DNA of 64,000 nucleotides from Paractinoplanes lichenicola. GTDB taxonomy: Bacteria; Actinomycetota; Actinomycetes; Mycobacteriales; Micromonosporaceae. The stretch is taken from the NCBI RefSeq assembly GCF_016785085.1, contig NZ_JAENHO010000008.1, positions 535,750 through 599,749 of the forward strand, read 5' to 3'. Every line of letters begins with the position of its first letter. The first letter of the stretch is position 1. Position numbers and translations under genes: made by a program. A model generated the notes under the pieces. It was not told the origin of the DNA. It was given only the letters and a program-made list of their open reading frames with translations, and did not search any database. Below, piece after piece: positions 50,792 to 59,317 of this stretch.

Positions 50792-53363
50792 AGGGCAGCT
50801 CGGTCAGCCGTACGCCGGTGGCGTCGCGCACCGCGTTGGCCAGCGCGGGGGCGACTGGGTTGAACGGGCTCTCGCTCATCGACTTCGCGCCCAGCGGCCC
50901 GATCGCGTCGTCGGTGTCGGCGAACAGCACCTCCGTACGCGGCACGTCCGCGAACGTGGGCAGGTGATACTGCCGGAACCCGGCCGTGGTGACCTGCCCG
51001 TCCGGCCCGATGTCGACGTGCTCGGCCAGCGCCGCCCCCAGCGCCTGGGCCACCCCGCCCTCGATCTGGCCGCGGCACTGCAGCGGGTTCATCACCGTGC
51101 CCGCGTCGGCGCTGTGCACGCTGCGCAGGATCCGCAGCTCGCCCGTCTGCGGATCGACCGCCACCCGGAACCACTGCGCGTTGAACGCCACCGACCGCGG
51201 GCTGCCGCCCCAGTGCCCCTCGGCGCGCAACGGCTCGGCCGCCCGCGCCGCGAGCTCCTTGAGCAGCGCCTCGCTCAGGTCGGCGCCCCCGGCCTCCGCC
51301 CGCAGCAGTGATTGCAGGCCCCGTGCGGCGTGCAGCACCGCCTTGCCCGCCACCACGACCCCGGTCGACGCGAACGCCCCGGTGTCATGCCGCACCACGT
51401 CGGTGTCGGACTGCCGTACGGTGATCCGGTCTGTCGTCGTGCCGAGCGCGTCCGCGGCGATCTGGGCGTGCACGGTGGTGCTGCCGTTGCCGAACTCGGC
51501 CGTGCCGACCGCGATCTCGAACCGGCCGTCGGGCAGCAGCGTGACCGTCGCGTCGGCGTAGTGCCCGCCGGGCGGCCCGGCCGCGATCATCGTCACCGCC
51601 ATGCCGTCCCCGGTCAGCCACCCGGGCGGCGCCGGCTCGGACGGTCCGGCCGCGGCCGCCCGCACATGGCCGAGGCACTGATCGAGCCCGTACGAGGCAA
51701 TGGTCAGGTCGTCGGCATGGTCGCCGGGGGCGGTCAAGTGATCACCCGCGCGCACGATGTTGCGCTCGCGCAGCACGATCGGGTCGACGCCGAGCCGCCG
51801 GGCCAGCTCGTCCAGCGCCGACTCGACCGCGAACGAGACCTGCCCCAGCCCGTACCCCCGGAACGCCCCGGCGGGAACCGTGTTCGTGTAGACGCAGCGG
51901 GCGTCGGTGCGCATGTTCGGACAGCGGTAGACGGCGATCGACTCGTGGCAGCCGTGGAACATGACCGCGGGCCCGTGATTCCCGTACGCCCCGGTGTCCG
52001 ACACCACGTCGAGCTGGAGCGCGGTCAGGGTGCCGTCGGCGCGCGCCCCTGCCTTGACCGTCACCGTGAACGGATGCCGGGTGGTGGCCGACGTGAACTG
52101 CTCGGCCCGCGTGTATTCGTGCCGCACCGGTTTCCGTAACCGCAGCACGGCCAGCGCGACCAGATCCTCGACCAGCATCTCCTGCTTGCCGCCGAACCCG
52201 CCCCCGACCCGGCCCGCGACCACCCGCACCCGCTCCTCGGGCAGGTCGTAGAGCTTGGCCAGGGCCCGCCGGGTCAGGAACGGCGTCTGCGTGCTGGTGC
52301 GCACGACGAGCCGGCCGTCGTCGTCGAGCCACCCGACCGCGCCGTGCGTCTCCAGGCTCGCGTGCTGCACGCGCGGGGTCCGGAACGTCTCCTCGTAGAC
52401 CTCGTCGGCCGCGGCGAACCCGGCCTCGGGATTACCCAGGTCGGCGTGCAGCTCGGCGACGACGTTGCGCTCGGCCCCGGCGTGCAGCCGCGGGGCGTCC
52501 CCGGCCAGGGCCGCCTCGGGCGTGAGCACGGCCGGCAGCACCTCGTAGTCGACCTCGAGCGCGCGCACGCCCGCCTCGGCGGCGGCCTCGCTGGTGGCGA
52601 CGACCGCGGCCACCCGTTGCCCGGCGAAGCGCACCACGTCGTCGAGCACCCGGGTGTCCCACGGATCCTCCGCCGCGTGCTCGTGCTGCGCGGTCGAGAA
52701 CCGGGCCGCGGGGGCGTCGGCGTGGGTCAGCACCAGCTCGACGCCGGGCACGGCGAGCGCGTTCTCCGTGCGTACGGAAAGGATCCGGGCATGGGGGTGC
52801 GGCGAGCGCAGCACCTTGAGATGCCGCACGCCCGGCACGTCCAGGTCGAAGGTGTAGCGGGCGGTGCCGGTGACCACCTGCGGACCGGCCGGGGCACCCA
52901 GGCTCGCGCCGACCGCCTGCCCGGCGACCGGCTCGGCCACGTTGACCACCCCGGCCACCGCGTCGGCGATCGCGCGATACCCCGTACAGCGGCAGAGGTT
53001 GCCCTTGAAGGCACGGGGAAGATCGGCCCGCTGATCGTCGGTCAGGGCCGCGGTCGTCATGATCAAGCCGGCCGTGCAGAACCCGCACTGGAAGCCCTGC
53101 GCGTCGAGAAACCGCTGCTGCACCGGATGCAGCTCGTCGCCCGCGGCCAGCCCCTCGATCGTCGTGATGCTGCGCCCGGCCGCGCGGAAAGCGGGATAGA
53201 CACAGGAATGCACGGGCCGGCCGTCGACGTGCACCGTGCACGCCCCGCAGTCCCCGGTGTCACAACCCTTCTTGACCCCGTACGCCCCCTCCTCGCGCAG
53301 ATAGGTGCGCAGGCACTGGCCCGGGCGGGGCGCGCGGTCGTGCTCGGCGCCGTTGATCCTCAT
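50736..53363 (-). CDS. Xanthine dehydrogenase-family protein: fused [2Fe-2S] and molybdenum subunits
   Basis: An 875-residue protein joining two normally separate subunits. Residues 1-125 hold the plant-type cluster motif CDTGDCGACTVHVDGRPVHSC spread over two segments, and the second cluster motifs CGFCTAGLIM and CRCTGY. Residues about 140-875 are the molybdopterin-cytosine-dinucleotide subunit with GRVGGGFGGKQE (near residue 389), FRGYGLGQVSFAVE and a late GPLGAKSMSES that supplies the catalytic glutamate. It should hydroxylate a purine or other heterocycle or aldehyde. The ATG overlaps the FAD-subunit stop (ATGA). A longer open frame reaching 53897 is out-of-frame DNA of the FAD gene. The molybdenum subunit lacks the arginine pattern that would fix xanthine as substrate. 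Confidence 0.88.
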   Translation of the reverse strand: MRINGAEHDRAPRPGQCLRTYLREEGAYGVKKGCDTGDCGACTVHVDGRPVHSCVYPAFRAAGRSITTIEGLAAGDELHPVQQRFLDAQGFQCGFCTAGLIMTTAALTDDQRADLPRAFKGNLCRCTGYRAIADAVAGVVNVAEPVAGQAVGASLGAPAGPQVVTGTARYTFDLDVPGVRHLKVLRSPHPHARILSVRTENALAVPGVELVLTHADAPAARFSTAQHEHAAEDPWDTRVLDDVVRFAGQRVAAVVATSEAAAEAGVRALEVDYEVLPAVLTPEAALAGDAPRLHAGAERNVVAELHADLGNPEAGFAAADEVYEETFRTPRVQHASLETHGAVGWLDDDGRLVVRTSTQTPFLTRRALAKLYDLPEERVRVVAGRVGGGFGGKQEMLVEDLVALAVLRLRKPVRHEYTRAEQFTSATTRHPFTVTVKAGARADGTLTALQLDVVSDTGAYGNHGPAVMFHGCHESIAVYRCPNMRTDARCVYTNTVPAGAFRGYGLGQVSFAVESALDELARRLGVDPIVLRERNIVRAGDHLTAPGDHADDLTIASYGLDQCLGHVRAAAAGPSEPAPPGWLTGDGMAVTMIAAGPPGGHYADATVTLLPDGRFEIAVGTAEFGNGSTTVHAQIAADALGTTTDRITVRQSDTDVVRHDTGAFASTGVVVAGKAVLHAARGLQSLLRAEAGGADLSEALLKELAARAAEPLRAEGHWGGSPRSVAFNAQWFRVAVDPQTGELRILRSVHSADAGTVMNPLQCRGQIEGGVAQALGAALAEHVDIGPDGQVTTAGFRQYHLPTFADVPRTEVLFADTDDAIGPLGAKSMSESPFNPVAPALANAVRDATGVRLTELPFTRDRIWTALRRSGATPS

Positions 53364-54139
53364 GCCAGCTCCGCCCGGATCTGCTCCGCGTAGAGCCGGG
53401 TCAGGTGGCGGCGCCAGGCCGGCAGCCCGTGCACGTCGTCGACGTAGGCGTCCTCGGGGATCCGCTCGGTCAGCGCCACCGACACCAGCTCGGCGCTCGG
53501 CGGCTCGGGGAACCGCAGCACGTACGGGCGTCTGGTCGCCGCGGTCACGGTCAGCGTCGTCGTGCCGTCCGCGTCCCGGCGCCCGATCACGAGCACCCCC
53601 GAGCGGCCGTGGGCGTGCAAAGACCCTTGCCGGTACGCCGTGACGGCTCCCAGCGACGAGGCGGGCAGCAGCATCGAGCGCAGCAGCTCGCCCTCGCGCA
53701 GCACGGTCGTGCCCTCGCCGGTCACGAACTCGGCCACCGGCACCGTGCGCTCGCCCTCCGGGCCCTGCAGCAGGACCGTGCCGTCGAGCGCGGCCCCGAG
53801 CGCGATCATCGGCCCGGCCGGCAGCGCGGCGCACAGGTTGCCGCCGACGGTCGCCACGTTCCAGATCTTGAAGGAGGCCAGGAACGCGTGGCAGCACCGC
53901 TCGGCGATGTCGTAGCCGCTGGCCGCCAGCTCGGCGATCGTGCAGGTGGCGGCGACCTCGACCCCGTCGTCGCGCACGGTCAGCGCGGGCCAGCCGGCGG
54001 CGGCCAGATCGAGCAGCCGGGTGACGTGCGGCCGGGGCTCGCCGAACAGCGCCGTGCCGCCGCCCAGCCAGGCGTCACCCGGGCGCCACTGCCCCACGTG
54101 AGCTGGGCTGATCACTTCGGCCACGGTGTTCAGGTCCAC
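53360..54139 (-). CDS. FAD-binding subunit of xanthine dehydrogenase-family enzyme
   Basis: A 259-residue CoxM/XdhB-type subunit. DAWLGGGTALFGEPRPHV is the first FAD loop, IWNVATVGGNLCAALPAGPM is the conserved TxGGN region, and the C-terminal CO-dehydrogenase flavoprotein domain follows. It receives electrons from the fused FeS-Mo subunit. It is the first gene of the pair. No separate XdhC-type maturation gene is visible nearby. Confidence 0.9.
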   Translation of the reverse strand: MDLNTVAEVISPAHVGQWRPGDAWLGGGTALFGEPRPHVTRLLDLAAAGWPALTVRDDGVEVAATCTIAELAASGYDIAERCCHAFLASFKIWNVATVGGNLCAALPAGPMIALGAALDGTVLLQGPEGERTVPVAEFVTGEGTTVLREGELLRSMLLPASSLGAVTAYRQGSLHAHGRSGVLVIGRRDADGTTTLTVTAATRRPYVLRFPEPPSAELVSVALTERIPEDAYVDDVHGLPAWRRHLTRLYAEQIRAELA

Positions 54140-54168
54140 GTCCGTACGCTACGCGCGTCCTGTTTCGG

Positions 54169-55599
54169 TCAGTTGACGATCAGCATTGTCGCCGCCACCG
54201 TGGCCGCCCACAGCGCGAACAGCAGCAACGGCCGACGCGGGACCTCGAGCTCGGGTGGTGGGGGCAGCGGGCTCAGCGCGAGGGCCCGGATCCGGGTGTC
54301 GCGCAGCGCGGCCACGAGCTGGTCGGCCGTGCGCTGGTGCGAGCGCGACGGCCAGGGCGCGGGCACCGGCACGCTGAGCACGGCCTCGCCCGCGGTCAGC
54401 ACCACCGTGCCCTCGTCGTCGTGCACGATCGCGCTGTCGGTGGCCCACGGCTCCCGGTTGCGCTCGCGGAAGCCGATCGCCGCGATCCCGCCCGCGTGCC
54501 AGCGCAGCCGCGGCCGCAGCTGCGAGCGCCAGCCGAACTCGAACCCGGCCCCGGCGGCCACCGCGGCCACGGCGATCACCCCCGCCCGGGGCAGGCCGAA
54601 CAGGTGGGCCACCTCGCTCAGGGCCAAAGCGCCGCCGAGACCGATGGCGATCGTGGCGATCCAGGCCCGCTGCGGGCTGATCCGGTGCTCACGCGGCACG
54701 AAGGCGTCGGCGTCGCGGTCGGCCGGGCGCAGCGACTCCGGGTCGACCAACTGCTCCTCGTCGTCCTCGATCTCGCGGGGCAGGCCCTCGACGACGTCGT
54801 ACGGCACCTCGATGACCTCGCCGACCGGGCCCACCGGCACGTGCAGCCGGTCGCCGACCTCGAGCACGCACCAGGCGCCCGGGCGTGGGTCGCCGTAGAG
54901 CACCGCGGCCTCGGTGTGCACGTCGTCCTCGTCGTGCCGTGGTTCGGGCTCGGCCACGTCGAAGGCGAACTCCTGCGCGGTCCGGCCGTCCGCCGCGGGC
55001 AGCAGGACGTGCACGTAGCCCTCCTGCTCGACCGCGCGGACGGCGTGCACGGGCTGCGGCGTGGTGAACAGGCGGCGCAGCGCGGCCTGATGGCGTACGG
55101 CCCGGGCCAGCAGCGCGCAGCCGAGCGAGAAGGCGCAGATGGTCAGGGCCAGCCAGGGGACGGCCGCGTCGTCGACGGCCACCCAGACCACTCCGGCCGC
55201 CGCCGCCAGCAACAGCGCGAAGCCGCCCACCTCGGCCGGGGCGGCGACGTGCGGGAGGGCGTACGGGGGAGGGGGTTGGCGGTGGGGGACGGGCAGCGGC
55301 GCGGGCGGCTTGTCGAGGCGGGACACCAGGATCGCGACGGCCGCACAACCCCAGGTGGCGAAGACCGTGCCGGGGGAGGAGGCCAGCGGGGTCCAGAGCA
55401 CCGCGCCGAGCACGGCGGCCCAGGCGGCGGCGCCCCGATGCGCGTAGACCATGAGCGCCGGCCCGATCAGCACCCCGAGCCCGACCCAGCGCGCGGCCGG
55501 GGCCGGGTCCGAGGGGCCGCCGAACACGCCGAAGACCAGCAGGAACGTGACCAGGCCGGCGGCCGGCACAGCGGTGTCCACCCGCATCAGCCAACGCAT
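54169..55599 (-). CDS. Multi-pass membrane protein of unknown function
   Basis: A 476-residue protein. Residues about 10-95 hold three or four membrane helices and about 120-165 two more. An acidic soluble region follows (residues 185-300, with DEDDVHTEAAVLYGDPRPG and EDDEEQLVDPE). Two helices near 305-345 lead to a second soluble domain and a final helix (LLLFALWAATVAATMLIV). No known motif is recognised. It lies upstream of the dehydrogenase genes on the same strand, 29 bases away, but nothing ties it functionally to them. Confidence 0.7.
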   Translation of the reverse strand: MRWLMRVDTAVPAAGLVTFLLVFGVFGGPSDPAPAARWVGLGVLIGPALMVYAHRGAAAWAAVLGAVLWTPLASSPGTVFATWGCAAVAILVSRLDKPPAPLPVPHRQPPPPYALPHVAAPAEVGGFALLLAAAAGVVWVAVDDAAVPWLALTICAFSLGCALLARAVRHQAALRRLFTTPQPVHAVRAVEQEGYVHVLLPAADGRTAQEFAFDVAEPEPRHDEDDVHTEAAVLYGDPRPGAWCVLEVGDRLHVPVGPVGEVIEVPYDVVEGLPREIEDDEEQLVDPESLRPADRDADAFVPREHRISPQRAWIATIAIGLGGALALSEVAHLFGLPRAGVIAVAAVAAGAGFEFGWRSQLRPRLRWHAGGIAAIGFRERNREPWATDSAIVHDDEGTVVLTAGEAVLSVPVPAPWPSRSHQRTADQLVAALRDTRIRALALSPLPPPPELEVPRRPLLLFALWAATVAATMLIVN

Positions 55600-55650
55600 G
55601 ACTCCATCGTCATGCGTCGGCCGCGCTGATGTGGGCGATTTGTGGCCTTT

Positions 55651-57891
55651 CTAGGGGCCGCTGACGATGCTGGTGACCTGGTGGCCGCTGTTCACCGTCT
55701 GCCCGGTGTTGTTGATGACGCTGACGATCGTGCCGGTGCCGCCGAGCGAGACCGTGACCATGTCGCGGAACCGCACGCCCGGCTTGGCCGGCACCTCGAA
55801 CGCCCGCTGCGCCACCACCGCCGGGTTGACGTTGAAGAAGCAGTAACTGCCCAGCCCGTACGCCTCGTGACTGTTCACCGCGTCGGCCACCTTGTACGCC
55901 GCCCAGCCCCGCGTCGAGCCGTTCATCCACGCGGCCTGGTTCGGCGGGTCGTACGGCATCTCGTTCTGATAGAAGTACGTGCGGCCGCGCTCGCCGTTCC
56001 AGATCGTCTGATACTGCTGATAGTGCTCGACGAACAGGCCGTAGAACGTGACGTCGTCGCCGTTGACGATCAGCCCGTTGCGCCCGGTGTTGACGTTCCA
56101 GCCGACCGTGCCGCCGTTGCCGTGGTCGGCGCGCCAGATCCAGGCGTGGTCGCCGATCACGTGGTCGCTGTTGACCTCGACGCTGACGGTCGCCTTGCCC
56201 GCGATCGAGCCGCCGACCCGCACGAAGACGTCGGACAGCACGGTCGGGTTCGCCGCGTGGGATGCCGACGAGCCGGCCGGGCCGACCTGCAGCAGGGTGT
56301 TCGAGTTGGTCGTGCCCGCGTCGAAGAGCACCCCGGCCAGCCGTACGCCGTCCACGTCGGCGATGTTCATGGCGTTCACCCCGCCGGTCGGAATGAAGGT
56401 GGCCAGGCCGAGGCCCAGGATCACCGTGCCGGCCCGGGTGACGTTGAGTGTCTGGTTCAGGTTGTAGACACCCGGAGTGACCAGCAGGTTCTTGCCCTGA
56501 GTGAGGGCGGCGTTGATCGTCGAGGCGGTGTCACCGGGCTTGACGACGTAGAAGGTGCTGATCGGCAAACTCGTCCCCGCGGGGTTGCCGTTGGCCCAGG
56601 TGGTGCCGGCCGCGTTGCTGCGCAGGGCGGGCACGAAGACCTGATACGCCCCGGCCGAGTCGACGTACAGGTAGGGCTTCTCGGCGATGATCGGGGAGCT
56701 GCCGATCGTGGTGAACGGCGGATTGGGGAAGCTCTGGGCCGGGGCGCCGGGGGAGCCGACGAACACCTGGTTCCAGTTCGAGCCGTTCCAGCTGCCCATC
56801 TGCGAGTTGCGGGTGAGGAACTGCTGCTGACTGCCCGACTGGATCTGCCCGTCGATCTTCGAGTCGGCGATGAAGCCACCGCTCGACCAGCCGCCGTCGC
56901 TCAGAGCCAAGTTCCCCCGTACGTGCATCCGGCGGTACGGCGCGGCCTGGCTCACCGACCAGCGGTCGAGGCCGTCCTGCGGGGTCACGCTGAGGCCCTC
57001 GGCGGAGCGCCAGAAATTCTGGGTCGCGTTCTGCGAGCCGTCCGGCCACCAGTCGGCCTCGACGTGCACGTGACCGTTGATGTTGGTCTGATCGGGGACG
57101 AGCCCGAGCCCGGCGACCTGCGTGAAGAAGCCGACGTTGACGTCGACGTTGTAGTTGCCCGGCTTGAACAGCAGCGCCTGCCGGGCCGTGCCGAACTGGT
57201 TGGTCACCTGCTGGTTGAAGACGCTGTTGAGCTTGCCCTGAATGCTGGACGCGCTCATCGACGGGTCGAAGATCGCGACGTTGGGGCCGAGGTCCGGATT
57301 GTTCGGGTTGTTCGGAGGCGTAGTCGGAGGTGTCGTCGGGCCGCCGCTCATGGTCCACTTCTGGTTCGCGCCGCCGCCGCACGTCCAGAGCTGCAGCTTG
57401 GCGCCGTCGGCGAGGTTGTTGTCCTTGATGTCAAGGCACTTGCCGGCCTTGACGTTGACCAGGTCCTTGGCCGCGTTCAGCGTCCACTGCTGACTGGTCA
57501 GGCCGGCGTAGCAGTCCCACAGGTGCACGACAGCGCCGTCGGTGGTCGCGCCGTTGGCCACATCCAGGCACTTGCCCAGGCCCCGCAGCGAGCCGTCGTC
57601 GCCGAGGGTCCACGTCTGGTTGGGGCCGCTGGCACAGGTCCACATCTGGGCCTGGTTGCCGTTGGCCGTGCTGCCGTTGGTCACGTCAAGACACTTGCCG
57701 TTGGCCGAACTGGTAATGGTCCCGGTCGTCGCGGCGTACGCCTGGGTGACTCCAACGCCTACAAGCCCGGCCGCCGCGATCCCCACCACCGCGAATGCGG
57801 CTACCCTCCTTCTCGTCGCCGTCCCTCTGCCTCCCGCGCCCCGCTCTTCCGCTTTCCACCGACCCGGCCAAAACACGATTTTTCGCTTCAT
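55651..57891 (-). CDS. Secreted right-handed beta-helix protein with ricin-type carbohydrate-binding domain
   Basis: A 746-residue exported protein. A long signal region (RRRVAAFAVVGIAAAGLVGV) ends at AYA-AT. Residues about 55-180 are a ricin-type beta-trefoil (CBM13) with three repeats of GKCLDV and QxW (ANGKCLDVTNGSTANGNQAQ). After a Thr-Pro linker, residues about 200-746 form a beta-helix resembling GH55-type glucanases and related lyases (FKPGNYNVDVNVGFFTQVAG; TPGVYNLNQTLNVT). The ATG at 57891 is favoured because GGAG precedes it by eight bases, while the GTG at 57900 is too close. It follows the alginate lyase gene directly, so both probably attack the same polysaccharide. The exact activity is not predictable. 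Confidence 0.8.
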   Translation of the reverse strand: MKRKIVFWPGRWKAEERGAGGRGTATRRRVAAFAVVGIAAAGLVGVGVTQAYAATTGTITSSANGKCLDVTNGSTANGNQAQMWTCASGPNQTWTLGDDGSLRGLGKCLDVANGATTDGAVVHLWDCYAGLTSQQWTLNAAKDLVNVKAGKCLDIKDNNLADGAKLQLWTCGGGANQKWTMSGGPTTPPTTPPNNPNNPDLGPNVAIFDPSMSASSIQGKLNSVFNQQVTNQFGTARQALLFKPGNYNVDVNVGFFTQVAGLGLVPDQTNINGHVHVEADWWPDGSQNATQNFWRSAEGLSVTPQDGLDRWSVSQAAPYRRMHVRGNLALSDGGWSSGGFIADSKIDGQIQSGSQQQFLTRNSQMGSWNGSNWNQVFVGSPGAPAQSFPNPPFTTIGSSPIIAEKPYLYVDSAGAYQVFVPALRSNAAGTTWANGNPAGTSLPISTFYVVKPGDTASTINAALTQGKNLLVTPGVYNLNQTLNVTRAGTVILGLGLATFIPTGGVNAMNIADVDGVRLAGVLFDAGTTNSNTLLQVGPAGSSASHAANPTVLSDVFVRVGGSIAGKATVSVEVNSDHVIGDHAWIWRADHGNGGTVGWNVNTGRNGLIVNGDDVTFYGLFVEHYQQYQTIWNGERGRTYFYQNEMPYDPPNQAAWMNGSTRGWAAYKVADAVNSHEAYGLGSYCFFNVNPAVVAQRAFEVPAKPGVRFRDMVTVSLGGTGTIVSVINNTGQTVNSGHQVTSIVSGP

Positions 57892-57903
57892 ATCGGGCAC
57901 TCC

Positions 57904-59175
57904 TCAGGCCGGATTGTTCGCGTGGGTGAGCGTCTCCCAGGCCACGAACAAGTTGTTCGTGCCCTGCGGGCGGCGCGACTCGGTGTACGTCTTGCTGTTG
58001 CTCATGGCGATGCCGAGCCGGTTCGCGAGGGCGTTGTAGGCCACCTCGGACACCGGGCCCAGCCCCTTGACCACCGAGCCGCCGCAGATGTTCGCGGGCA
58101 CGGCCGTACCGTTCTCGAACTTGGTGTGGAAACCGAGCGCGTGCCGCATCCGCTCGCTCACCTCGGGCCACAGGTCCTCGCCCTGAATCCGGGTCGTCTC
58201 GGCGACGTGGCTGATCGCGCTCAGGCCGTACCCGGTGTGCACGAAGTCGCGGCACGTCTCCTGGCTGAGGCCGTCGACGAACGTGCTCTGCCCCTGCCAA
58301 TAGCTGATCAGCTCGGCCCGGGTGTCGACGCTGCCGACCGGCGGATACTTCGGCTGGCTGCCGTCGGCCGTCACATAGACGTACGCGGCAGTGCGGGCCT
58401 TGAAACGCGTGATCGCCCGGTCGTAGCTCGCCCTGTCCTCGAGGAAGACGGAGATGCCGACCGCGGCCTCCATCATCGACAGTTCCCAGTTGCCGTTGCT
58501 GCTGCTGCCCGCGATCACCGTGGGCAGATAGACGTTGCGCAGCATGGTGGCGAACCGGGCCTGGTTGGGCCAACTGGAATACGTGTACCGGATGATCTCG
58601 GCGGCGCGCGGCCAGACGGAGCCGGCCCAGCCCGTCTGCAGCGGGGCGTTGCTGTTGGTGTGCGCCTTGATGGTGGCCGACCACGCGTCCATGAGGGCGA
58701 TCGACTTTTGCGCGTACGCGGAATTGCCGCCGATGTACCAGATGAGCGCGTCGGTGTAGGCCGCGATGGCGTCCTCGCGCTCGTCGGTGCAGCCGTTGTT
58801 CGGGTTCGAGTAGGAGCCGCACTCGACCGTGGCTCGCGGGGCCGGCGTACGGCTCAGGGACGCGTACCGGCTGTTGAGCATCTGGGTGTAGGCGCTCGCC
58901 CAGGGCTGAGCCCCGGCGGTGACCTTGCCCTTGACGAAGTCGAGCTGGGCCCGGCTGATCATCACGCCGGGGTGCGTGAACGTGGCCGCTTTGATCTCGC
59001 CGGCCGCTTTTGCCTCGCCGGTTGTCGCTGTCTTGCCGGCTGCTCCTGTTTCGGCGGCTGTTCTTGTTTCGCCGGCTGTTCTTGTTTCGGCGGCGTCGGC
59101 GGTCAGGCGGACGCCGAACGTGGCGACCGCCGCGACTAATGCCGTGAACGTCGCCAATAGGACGCGCTTGCGCAT
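57904..59175 (-). CDS. Secreted alginate-lyase-domain protein
   Basis: A 423-residue exported protein. The signal peptide (RKRVLLATFTALVAAVATFG) is followed by an Ala/Thr/Glu repeat stretch (ETRTA, ETGAA, GEAKA; residues about 30-63) and then an alginate lyase/PL5-like alpha-barrel. That domain has FTHPGVMISRAQLDFVKGKV, YTDALIWYIGGN, NGNWELSMMEAAVG and a late THANNP. It probably splits an acidic polysaccharide by beta-elimination; alginate itself is not proved. The ATG at 59175 with GGGAG eight bases upstream is preferred over one 54 bases earlier. The start of the beta-helix gene lies 13 bases after its stop. A LacI-type dyad sits 117 bases upstream. Confidence 0.85.
   Translation of the reverse strand: MRKRVLLATFTALVAAVATFGVRLTADAAETRTAGETRTAAETGAAGKTATTGEAKAAGEIKAATFTHPGVMISRAQLDFVKGKVTAGAQPWASAYTQMLNSRYASLSRTPAPRATVECGSYSNPNNGCTDEREDAIAAYTDALIWYIGGNSAYAQKSIALMDAWSATIKAHTNSNAPLQTGWAGSVWPRAAEIIRYTYSSWPNQARFATMLRNVYLPTVIAGSSSNGNWELSMMEAAVGISVFLEDRASYDRAITRFKARTAAYVYVTADGSQPKYPPVGSVDTRAELISYWQGQSTFVDGLSQETCRDFVHTGYGLSAISHVAETTRIQGEDLWPEVSERMRHALGFHTKFENGTAVPANICGGSVVKGLGPVSEVAYNALANRLGIAMSNSKTYTESRRPQGTNNLFVAWETLTHANNPA
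59041..59100 (-). repeat. Short in-frame repeat after the alginate lyase signal peptide
   Basis: Copies of about 21 bases containing GGCTGTTCTTGTTTCG recur at 59057 and 59078 and in decayed form around them, encoding AETRTAGETRTAAETGAAG. The stretch is hydrophilic and lies between the signal peptide and the lyase domain. Confidence 0.65.
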
Positions 59176-59284
59176 AGGGGATCTCCCGGGTGGGGGTGGG
59201 GAACCGGAAAGTGAGTTAACAGTTCCCATCCCGGGAGACCCCGGTCAAGCACAAATCGACGTACTTAAGTCTCCCTTAAGGGTT

Positions 59285-59315
59285 CCGGAACAAGAGAGCG
59301 CTCTCTTTGTTCCGG
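59285..59315. promoter_or_regulatory. 31-bp inverted repeat with LacI-type core
   Basis: The centre AAGAGAGCGCTCTCTT (59292-59307) is a perfect 16-base palindrome of the GAGCGCTC kind bound by LacI-family sugar regulators in actinomycetes. Flanking CCGGAACA and TTGTTCCGG extend it with a one-base offset. It lies three bases after the epimerase stop, so it may also serve as that gene's terminator, and is upstream of the alginate lyase gene. Confidence 0.6.
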
Positions 59316-59317
59316 CC

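Noticed and set aside
53364..53897. Extended start for the fused dehydrogenase subunit
   Set aside because: This part is the FAD subunit in another frame; the [2Fe-2S] domain starts a few residues after ATG 53363.
55642..59139. 1165-codon open frame on the plus strand
   Set aside because: It is antisense to the lyase and beta-helix genes, which have signal peptides and known domains. Composition (Arg, Val, Gly, His) is that of a GC-rich shadow.
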